Source: an uncultured Oscillospiraceae bacterium (lineage in GTDB: Bacteria; Bacillota; Clostridia; Oscillospirales; Ruminococcaceae). From it: a stretch of DNA of 42,481 nucleotides. The stretch covers positions 1-42,481 of the forward strand of contig CAKSPU010000022.1 in the NCBI GenBank assembly GCA_934486875.1. Reading direction: 5' to 3'. Below are positions 18,201-25,400 of this stretch, one piece after another; position 1 is the first letter of the stretch; each line of letters begins with the position of its first letter. Below the pieces are notes generated by a model. It was not told where the DNA came from. It did no database searches and saw only the letters and a program-made list of their open reading frames with translations. The translations under genes were made by a program, and so were the position numbers.

Positions 18201-19463
18201 TTTTATCCCGAAACCACCCTCATTCAGCACGCAGGTGTTTCAAATATCAAGGAAGGTCCCAGCCATAATTTCCTCAGATGCGATGACAGCTTCCCTTATT
18301 ATTTCGGTTTCAGCCATCTGGATTACAACTGCATTGCTGTGACCGCTGCCTGTCTTATGGTGAAAAGGTCTGTATTTGAACACGTTAACGGCTTCAATGA
18401 GAAATTCCCCGTTGCATATAATGACGTTGACCTGTGCTTCCGTATTTACGAGGCAGGCTACTATAATGTGCAGCGCAATGATGCCATAGCGTATCATCAC
18501 GAGTCCTACAGCCGTGGCATTGACACAATGAACGAAAAAAAGGCATTCAGACTGAGTGCGGAAAAATGTATGCTCTACAAGGATCACCCCGCGCTTAAGG
18601 AATATGACCCGTTCCTCAATGTGAATCTCCACATCATCGGCTCAGCACTTGATACCAAGAACAAATTTAACAGGGTCAGTCCCTATGCTCTTCCCGAATA
18701 CAGCTCGGAAGCGGTCTGCAACATTGATATGCTGAAAGCGGACAGCAAGTGCATTATTGTATCGGGCTGGGGATTTTTGGCGGAAGCACCTGCGGAGGAA
18801 ATGGATATCCATATCATTTTCACCGACCCCTACGGCAGGAATCTCAGAGCCGACTGCATAAAAACAGAACGAAGAGATGTGGCAGCCGCTTTCGGTAACG
18901 ATGACCTCTGCTATTGCGGCTTTGAAACGGTACTCGACACCTCTGTCCTCAGACCCGACATTTTCCCCTACAGGGTGGGTGTGGAGATCATCGGCAGCTC
19001 AGGAAAAAAGGCTGTAAAGCGGACTGACAGGGAAACCTGTCCGGAGCTTCCGAGGAACATATCAATATGCTCCGACTACAGCTATACGGATAAGCTTTCC
19101 CTCATTCCCCGTTCGGAAAACGCAGTATGGAACATCGACATAAACACCGTTTCCGACAGAATGCAGACTATCGAGGGCTTTGCTTTCTGCGAAGGAAATG
19201 ACCACTTCCGCTATAAAAAGAAGCTGATACTGAAAGATGCCCGTGACCGTGCGTTTGTATTTGATACAATTCCCGTAAAGCGCTTAGATGTTGCGGCAGC
19301 CTTCCCCGAAATACATTATCTTTTCAGCACAGGCTTCCGATGCATTATTCTCAGGGAGCTCCTTGAAAAAAATAATGCGTATGAGGTGTATATCCGTCTG
19401 TATGATTCAACTGATCCTTCGGATATCCGTGACATTTCCACGGGTCAGAAGGTACTGTCCTAA
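15267..19463 (+). CDS. Giant HAD-like / tandem GT2 fusion with duplicated C-terminal beta domain
   Basis: This 1398-residue protein has several modules. Residues 15-215 are a HAD-superfamily domain: SFDVFDTLL with Asp22 and Asp25, TSDMYL at 132-137, HIGDS with Asp192. Residues about 240-580 form a companion domain with FLSRDG (276-281) and DCGWSGSSQ (410-418). I recall this pair from COG5610-like proteins; its reaction is unknown. GT2 domain 1 starts at KFSVVIPVYN (603-612), with DCDD at 691-694. GT2 domain 2 starts at LVSIIIPSKD (861-870), with NDDIE at 948-952 and NDVDLC at 1052-1057. The end carries two related beta domains (about 1150-1245 and 1288-1385), each with an R-x-D-V-A-A-A-F motif. 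It is probably a cytoplasmic multi-linkage assembler. The HAD pair may act on a phospho-sugar or glycan end, which is inference. Confidence 0.83.
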   Translation: MDLCEKNKLMKMIGEADVISFDVFDTLLFRKVNTPETVFDLIGNHFNIHGFKKLRTDEQNRASRIAYEKIKAPHADMNEIYDALSEHSEINVDWQEVKAFEIQAEKDALTANREMLEIFRYAKSRNKRVVATSDMYLLAATLGEILESCGYEGFDHIYCSADEHKAKFNRELFECVARKENTAYENILHIGDSQSADVDIPSSFGIKTFRYRCDADMEKVKNTACTDIDNGMYKVLFDKSRGFWYNLGIEAGGPLYMGLYSWLTKKYPDKEQKIYFLSRDGYNLCKLFTETGYTNAKYIYTSRRALLLAGIDEINDEAVAELPPYTVGQTVGDILDYLCIPRDKITHLSEAGFKSMDDIIGNDDDKSAFKKLYVLEKEIFLERCAEERRCAEKYFREIGLADEEEAVVFDCGWSGSSQLLLDRFLRCIGSSCKTFFCYFGIKNTEKSRRQLHKKHYDTYAFDFYSNHSLQSGVNEAVVLYELFFSAPHESVYYYGDNGAVFEEGEGDSEKADILEGILDYVKAAADFAAKYNIEYAPEDAIGHIRRIAELPTAEEAEKLGISSHEAASSEYHLEDPGSLANYMRMISSDKPEEAVAELDYKPKFSVVIPVYNTVTEQLKEAIDSVLAQNYDNFELILVDDHSPWQNVVPVLRSYESDSRVKVIYRTENGHISAATNDGLAAADGEFAVFMDCDDIIEPTALYEMAKKLNDDPELDFIYSDEDKITEDGKIRHMPFFKPEWSPDLFMSEMYTNHLAVYRLSIVRKIGGLRSDYNGSQDYDMTLRFMEQSDNSRVGHIPKVLYHWRERRESVAFSLGSKNYAAKAGCHAKEDALRRRGIKGHLEYVPDVGQYRTVYDVEGEPLVSIIIPSKDNPEILRQCIDSIYGFTRYRSFEVIVVDNGSSPENKEKISLFLGERNIRYIYGVYSFNFSKMCNKGAAAAKGDFLLFLNDDIEIFQPRWLERMLGAAQQKHTGAVGAKLFYPETTLIQHAGVSNIKEGPSHNFLRCDDSFPYYFGFSHLDYNCIAVTAACLMVKRSVFEHVNGFNEKFPVAYNDVDLCFRIYEAGYYNVQRNDAIAYHHESYSRGIDTMNEKKAFRLSAEKCMLYKDHPALKEYDPFLNVNLHIIGSALDTKNKFNRVSPYALPEYSSEAVCNIDMLKADSKCIIVSGWGFLAEAPAEEMDIHIIFTDPYGRNLRADCIKTERRDVAAAFGNDDLCYCGFETVLDTSVLRPDIFPYRVGVEIIGSSGKKAVKRTDRETCPELPRNISICSDYSYTDKLSLIPRSENAVWNIDINTVSDRMQTIEGFAFCEGNDHFRYKKKLILKDARDRAFVFDTIPVKRLDVAAAFPEIHYLFSTGFRCIILRELLEKNNAYEVYIRLYDSTDPSDIRDISTGQKVLS

Positions 19464-19490
19464 TTTGTTAAAACCGGAGAAGTAAATTCA

Positions 19491-20888
19491 ATGAGTAAGA
19501 TCAAAAAAAAGCCTATAGCTGTTGCAGCTCTGATAGCTGCCGTGCTGCTTGCAAATATTTATATTCTGTTTCATTATCACAGTCTGCCCACCGATACTTC
19601 GGCTGTGCTCTCTTTCAATTTTGTGTCGGGTTCGGCAATGGACATACAGTTCTTCTTTTCGGATACTGAAGATTTTTCGGAGGAAAGGAGCGGCACTGTC
19701 AGCTATAATAATGTAAATACCGAGGAGCACATTACATTCGGTATGCCTATTGATGCAAAGTATCTGAGGCTCGATTTCGGTGATGCTGCCGCTTCTTCGG
19801 CGGTGTCCGATATGGCTGTTACCGCAGGCGGTATGAAATTCAGCATAGAAAGCGACAGCCTCCTTTCCCCCGTCTTTACAAACAGCATAACGGCACTGTA
19901 CGGGCAGGACGGTAAGATCTCTGTGGAAACTGCCGACAATGACCCCTACATCGTTTTCACTCCCGGAGACAAGCTGACTTACACCCTCGGAACGCTCCCC
20001 GCAATGATGCAGAGAAAAAATCTCGTAATGTCAATTGTCCTGTGTCTGTGCCTTGATATTGCCGCAGTATTCCTGCTTATGAACATCAACACTGTTTTCA
20101 GCGTGGCAGGATATATTTACAGGGAAAGGTCAATGTTCTGGATACTGATGAAAAATGACTTCCAGGCAAGGTTTGCAGGCTCCTATTTCGGCATCTTCTG
20201 GGCGTTCGTTCAGCCTGTCATTATGATGGTGCTGTATTGGTTCGTTTTTCAGGTGGGACTCAGAGCGGGAAATGTCAGCGCATATCCCTTTATCCTCTTC
20301 CTTATGTCAGGTCTCATTCCCTGGATGTATTTCTCCGAAGCTCTCAGCAGCTCTGCAAATGTACTGTCCGAATACAGCTACCTTGTTAAAAAGGTAATAT
20401 TCAATATTGAGATACTTCCTGTCATAAAGGTCGCTTCATCAATATTCATTCATCTGTTCTTTGTGGCGGTCATCATCATAATGTGTGCTTTTTACGGATA
20501 TACTCCCGACCTGTACACGCTACAGCTCGTTTATTATATCCTGTGTATGATCCTCCTCACTATGGGACTTGCTTATGTATTTTCCGCTGTTACCGCCTTT
20601 TTCAAGGATATGTCTCAGATAGTGAACATACTGCTTACCATAGGCGTATGGCTCACCCCAATAATGTGGAACCCTGACGGCGTACTGTCCGACAGACTGA
20701 CCCGGATATTCCGTCTCAACCCTATGTATTATATCGTTGACGGCTTCAGGGACTCCCTGCTCAATAAGGTATGGTTCTGGGACAAGCCCGGCTGGACGTG
20801 CTATTTCTGGATATTCTCGATAGTTGTATATGTGGGCGGAAACAAAATATTCAACAAGCTCAGAGTCCATTTTGCAGATGTTCTTTAA
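19491..20888 (+). CDS. wzm: ABC-2 polysaccharide exporter permease (Wzm) with N-terminal extracytoplasmic domain
   Basis: The C-terminal part (about 205-465) is a six-helix ABC-2 permease of the O-antigen/teichoic acid export type. It includes RYFGSY-like sequence (RFAGSYFGIFWAFVQPVIMM), FILFLMSGLIPWMYFSEAL and the amphipathic YIYRERSMFWILMKNDF entry segment. Classical Wzm proteins are about 260 residues. This one has 465, because a helix (8-27), an extracytoplasmic beta domain (about 37-160) and a second helix (178-198) precede the permease. The extra domain contains FFFSDTEDFSEE (54-65), YLRLDF (91-96) and NDPYIVF (150-156), motifs shared with the DUF2142-like protein, the methyltransferase and the tandem GT. 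It pairs with the Wzt gene 13 bases downstream. The added domain may bind the glycan as it emerges or dock a partner. Confidence 0.9.
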   Translation: MSKIKKKPIAVAALIAAVLLANIYILFHYHSLPTDTSAVLSFNFVSGSAMDIQFFFSDTEDFSEERSGTVSYNNVNTEEHITFGMPIDAKYLRLDFGDAAASSAVSDMAVTAGGMKFSIESDSLLSPVFTNSITALYGQDGKISVETADNDPYIVFTPGDKLTYTLGTLPAMMQRKNLVMSIVLCLCLDIAAVFLLMNINTVFSVAGYIYRERSMFWILMKNDFQARFAGSYFGIFWAFVQPVIMMVLYWFVFQVGLRAGNVSAYPFILFLMSGLIPWMYFSEALSSSANVLSEYSYLVKKVIFNIEILPVIKVASSIFIHLFFVAVIIIMCAFYGYTPDLYTLQLVYYILCMILLTMGLAYVFSAVTAFFKDMSQIVNILLTIGVWLTPIMWNPDGVLSDRLTRIFRLNPMYYIVDGFRDSLLNKVWFWDKPGWTCYFWIFSIVVYVGGNKIFNKLRVHFADVL

Positions 20889-20901
20889 CGGAGAATGATT
20901 T

Positions 20902-22152
20902 ATGAACAGTGTTATAAAAGTTGATAAGGTCACAAAGATATATAAGATCTACGATGCCCCCCGAGACAGATTCAAAGAAGCATTGGGCTTTTCGGACAAA
21001 AAATATTACAGGGATTTCTATGCCCTGAACGGAGTTTCCTTTGAAGTCGGCAAAGGCGAGATAGTCGGCATCGTGGGAAGAAACGGTTCGGGAAAATCCA
21101 CTATACTGAAAATACTCACAGGGGTGCTCAATCCCACAAGCGGCAATGTGTCGATAAACGGCAAGGTCGCCGCTCTGCTGGAGCTTGGTGCAGGCTTCAA
21201 TATGGAATATACGGGTATGAAAAATATCTACCTCAATACCGCAATGATGCATATGTCAAAGGAGGAAACGGAGAAAAAGATCCCCGACATACTTGCCTTT
21301 GCAGACATCGGAGACCATATCAATCAGCCTGTCAAGACATATTCCAGCGGAATGTTTGTAAGGCTTGCTTTCGCTGTGGCGATAAACGTTGACCCCGACA
21401 TTCTTATCGTTGATGAAGCCCTTGCTGTGGGCGATGCCAGATTTCAGCTGAAATGTATGGATAAATTCAAGGAATTTATCGCAATGGGCAAGACTATCCT
21501 CTTTGTGACCCACGATGTAAATGCGGTGAAAAAATTCTGCAACCGTGCAATATGGCTCAATGACGGCATCACCGTTATGGACGGCAACACTGATGATGTT
21601 ACGGATCATTATCTTGATTTCCTTAAGTCCGACCTTCCGATGGAGGAATACAGAAAGAATTATCTGAACAGGGCTCCCGAGGACAGGACAGAGCAGGACA
21701 ATTCCGATGTAGATGTATCGGCAGTGGATATTGCTGAAATTCAGGATATCACCTGCTATGACATAGCAGGAAAAACGGTCGATAACTTTGACTTCGGCAA
21801 AAGCTATCACATCAGAGTGCGATATCTTATAGCCGATGAATCCATTGAGGACCCGATTCTCGGTATCGCCATCAGAAAAATTGATGACGAATACATCTGC
21901 GGGCTCAACACGAAGCTCGACAATATCCACATTCCCTGGAAAAAGGGGCTTAATGAAATTTCTCTCACATACCGTTCAATGAATCTTGTAGGCGGCGAAT
22001 ATTATTTTGATGTCGGTATCTTCGACCAGACAGGTATTGTAAACCTTGACTACAAGGCTAAGATAAAGACCTTTTTTGTTAAAATGGATTATGTGGGCGA
22101 GGGTATCGTTCTGCTGGAACATTCGTGGAGCAAGGATCCGTTTGAGGCCTAA
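20902..22152 (+). CDS. wzt: Polysaccharide ABC exporter ATPase (Wzt) with C-terminal glycan-binding domain
   Basis: Residues 1-240 form the ABC ATPase: Walker A GRNGSGKST (59-67), signature YSSGM (147-151), Walker B ILIVDEAL with Asp171 and Glu172, and switch His204 in FVTHDV. LLELGAGFNMEYTG (92-105) is the region typical of polysaccharide and teichoic acid exporters. Residues about 268-410 are a beta-sandwich of the Wzt C-terminal type, with IRVRYLI, GIAIRK and GEYYFDVGIFD blocks. In the E. coli O8/O9a systems this domain reads the methylated or phosphorylated end of the finished chain. Its presence here, three genes after a methyltransferase, fits export of an end-modified polymer. This is the last gene of the operon, and a terminator follows. 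Confidence 0.95.
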   Translation: MNSVIKVDKVTKIYKIYDAPRDRFKEALGFSDKKYYRDFYALNGVSFEVGKGEIVGIVGRNGSGKSTILKILTGVLNPTSGNVSINGKVAALLELGAGFNMEYTGMKNIYLNTAMMHMSKEETEKKIPDILAFADIGDHINQPVKTYSSGMFVRLAFAVAINVDPDILIVDEALAVGDARFQLKCMDKFKEFIAMGKTILFVTHDVNAVKKFCNRAIWLNDGITVMDGNTDDVTDHYLDFLKSDLPMEEYRKNYLNRAPEDRTEQDNSDVDVSAVDIAEIQDITCYDIAGKTVDNFDFGKSYHIRVRYLIADESIEDPILGIAIRKIDDEYICGLNTKLDNIHIPWKKGLNEISLTYRSMNLVGGEYYFDVGIFDQTGIVNLDYKAKIKTFFVKMDYVGEGIVLLEHSWSKDPFEA

Positions 22153-22213
22153 GTTTTTTCTACGACAGCTTATATTCTATATAGGCTGTTTTGATTTTAT
22201 TGATATAAACACG

Positions 22214-22248
22214 AAAAGCGGCAGAGAGGTTCTTGGGCCGCTTTTTTT
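22214..22248 (+). terminator. Rho-independent terminator of the glycan operon
   Basis: AAAGCGGC (22215-22222) pairs perfectly with GCCGCTTT (22237-22244) around a 14-base loop, and a run of seven T (22242-22248) follows. It lies about 60 bases after the Wzt stop. Confidence 0.85.
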
Positions 22249-22317
22249 CTGACTTTTAGGGGACAATTCATAACAGCGCATAAGTTTATTGATGTTTATT
22301 TTTTGAATGCTTTATCA

Positions 22318-22333
22318 ATTCAAAGTTTTGAAT
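22318..22333. promoter_or_regulatory. Inverted repeat upstream of the RCC1-protein promoter
   Basis: ATTCAAA and TTTGAAT flank a two-base centre, 15 bases before the -35 box at 22349. The position would suit an activator or repressor site, but no regulator is encoded nearby. Confidence 0.3.
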
Positions 22334-22348
22334 GTCACCAAACAAATG

Positions 22349-22377
22349 TTGACAATTTTCGACACATAGTATATAAT
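22349..22377 (+). promoter_or_regulatory. Perfect-consensus SigA promoter of the RCC1-protein gene
   Basis: TTGACA (22349-22354), a 17-base spacer and TATAAT (22372-22377) match the consensus exactly. AAAGGAG at 22405-22411 lies 8 bases before the ATG at 22420. Together with the terminator upstream, this makes the gene its own transcription unit. Confidence 0.87.
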
Positions 22378-22419
22378 TATAGTGATTAGATTACATTATA
22401 TTCTAAAGGAGAAAAATAT

Positions 22420-25400
22420 ATGAAACATTTTTTTAAACGTGCGCTTGCAGTAATGACGTCCGTAATTGTTTCGTTGAGTGCCGTGCTGCTCGTTCCTGAC
22501 GGTATCATTGTGACAGCCTTGGATACACAGGGAATAGACGGTGTTGTTAAACAGATAGAAACTAGCCTTAATATGTCAGGAGCTCTCACGGAAGATGGAA
22601 AACTCTATATATGGGGCAAAACAAAAAATTTTTTTGGTTCATACAAGTACGAATATACTCCCAAATTAGTAGCTGAAAATGTTGATCAATTTGCATTGGG
22701 TGGAGATGATGTTGGTTACGTCACTAAACAAGGAAACTATTATGCATGCGGATATAATTTTTACGGCGAACTGGGTGATGGAACAACCAATAAATATATA
22801 AGTGAACCAAAACTTATAAGAACCAATGTTAAAAAAATATACTATGATGATGCCGGTTGGAAAGGGGCACTGATAGACACTGACGGTACACTTTTTATGT
22901 ATGGAGAAAATGTATATGGCTCTCTCGGAAATAATACTAAATCGGGTTCAGTCACTCTTACTCCAGAGCCTGTGCTAAAAAATGTCAGAGATGCAGTACT
23001 TGATAATTATTGCACTGCTGCAATAACTGAAGACAACAGACTGTATACATGGGGGAACAACTTTGCCGGACAATTAGGAAATGGCACTGAAAAGGATCAA
23101 TATGCACCTGTTGAAGTAAATAAAAATGTAGATCGTGTTGCTATTACAGGGTATACTATTAATATTATTGCTAATGATAAAAAACTATATGTAACCGGTG
23201 TGTATAATCAGGATACTGATTATTACTATACTACATCTACTCCCAGATTAATTGACACTAATGTAACATATGCTTTATATAATGGTGATCAAAGAACTGG
23301 TTTTTCTGCCATTGTTTATGACAATGGTGACCTTTACTGTAAAGGAATTAATAATGACGGCGAGGTCGGTAATGGAAATACTGAATCTCAGTCTAAATTG
23401 ACATATATTATGGGAAATGTCAAAGAAATAAAAGAATATGGCGGTCATTGTATTGCGTTAAAAGAGGATGGCTCTGTATATACTTGGGGTACCAGTAGTT
23501 CCGGTGCTAGTTCCGGTGCGCTTGGCATCGGTACAAATAAAACAAGTTATGTTCCCGTAAAAGTTGGCAACTTTGGAGGAAAAACGGGCGGCAGCACAAT
23601 GGTGGGTGTTTCAGCCTGCGAGCTTGAATCTGCCATATTGAACGAAAAAAATCTTGTAAATACATATGAAAAATATTATCTTTCTGAAACGATCGGCAAT
23701 ATAACTGACCCGTCATTCAATATATTCTGCTCCGTGACTGCTGACAGTTCAGAACCGATAAAATACCAGTTATACAAAGGAATGGAGCTCATCTCAACTT
23801 CATTTGACGGAAATTTTACACTTAAAGAAAAAGATTTTCTGGATAAGCAAGGAACGCTTATTGAAGGCGATGTATTTGTAAATGTGATATCCAAGGAAGG
23901 ACTGAACCGCAAAACCAAACTGAAACTGGATATCGCCCAATCTGATGGAATTACTGATAATATTGAGCTGTCTTTGTTGGGAAAAGATACAAGTAAAGCC
24001 ACTATTCCCTCAAATGTTCCGTTTTTTGGAGGAAGTAACATTAGCATTTCAGGATTGACCGTTCCCGTGTATGCTATATTAAAGGAGGATGGCACTGTAA
24101 TAGTCTGGGTAAATCTCATTAATAAGGATATCCTTGACAAGGACAGCAGTTGGAATAACTTTAAAAATTGTGTTGAAAAAAACAAAAAACATTTAGGTCC
24201 AGAGGATTCCAAGTTGATCAATAATTCTTTTAAACAAAACAATTTAAAAGAACTAAAAAAATATCTTAAGGCAACAGATTGTAAAGATTTTAAATTATTT
24301 GACCCCAAATCAAAATTGAATATGACAGTTGTTGGCTACGGCGAAGCTAAAATGGATGCTTCAAAAGATTTTTCAATAGATGTATCCATAACAGTCGGAG
24401 CAGAATATAATGGTTCAATATCGTGGCAAACATTTGTTGTGTCCGTACCCATTGTAATTGAAGGAGAATTTAAAGGCGGCGGCTCTGTAACAGCTGATTT
24501 TAAATGGACATACGACATTGCGAAAAAGTCATGGGATTATGAAGGGGAAATGCCGCTTGATTTTGAAATAGGTGTTGATGTTTTTGCAGGAGTGGGTGTA
24601 AGAAAGGTAGCATCTGTCGGAGTAACCGGCGGCGGAAAGCTAAGCGGTTCTATGACTTTGGTCAGCAGCAAAAAAACTGGCGGTTTAGATACACTTGATG
24701 GTACACTTTATGCAGGTATAAAGGTAAAAGTACTTTGCTTTACATACTCGCAGAATATCGCTGAAAAGACGTGGAATTTATATGCAAGAGACCCCGAAAG
24801 TATATCAAAAGCTTCTGATGGCAATGACGTCCTGAATTTATATAAGCAGGATAATTATATTCTCTCAGACATCTGTTCAGAGGAACTGGTGGATAGAAGT
24901 GTAACAGGAAATAATGCAGAAAATTCTGTAGTTACAGGTCTTGAATGCAGTGCTGCGCCTAAGATAATATCTGTAAACAATGGTATTCTAATGACCTATC
25001 TTTCAAATGACAGCAACAGAGGTACAGCTAATTCCACAGTACTAAAGTATATGTTCTATAACAATGACACACAGAGCTGGTCAGCTTCAGAACAGGTCGA
25101 TACGGATAAAACTGCTGATTGGTATTCGGAATTATACAACTTTAACGGCAAAATATACCTTATCTATTCACAGGCAGACCGTATTTTTGATGATGATGTA
25201 ACAATAACCGATATGATGTCATCAATGAAGATCTCTGCTGCTGAATATGATGAAGAAAGCAATAGATTTATAAACCTGACAGATATCAGTTCAACAGACA
25301 AGAATTACAATTCTATGCCTGAATTTGCTGTTATAGACAATAAACTTACTGCTTTCTGGGTAAGCAGTTCTGCTGATGATATATTCAATCAGAATACAGA

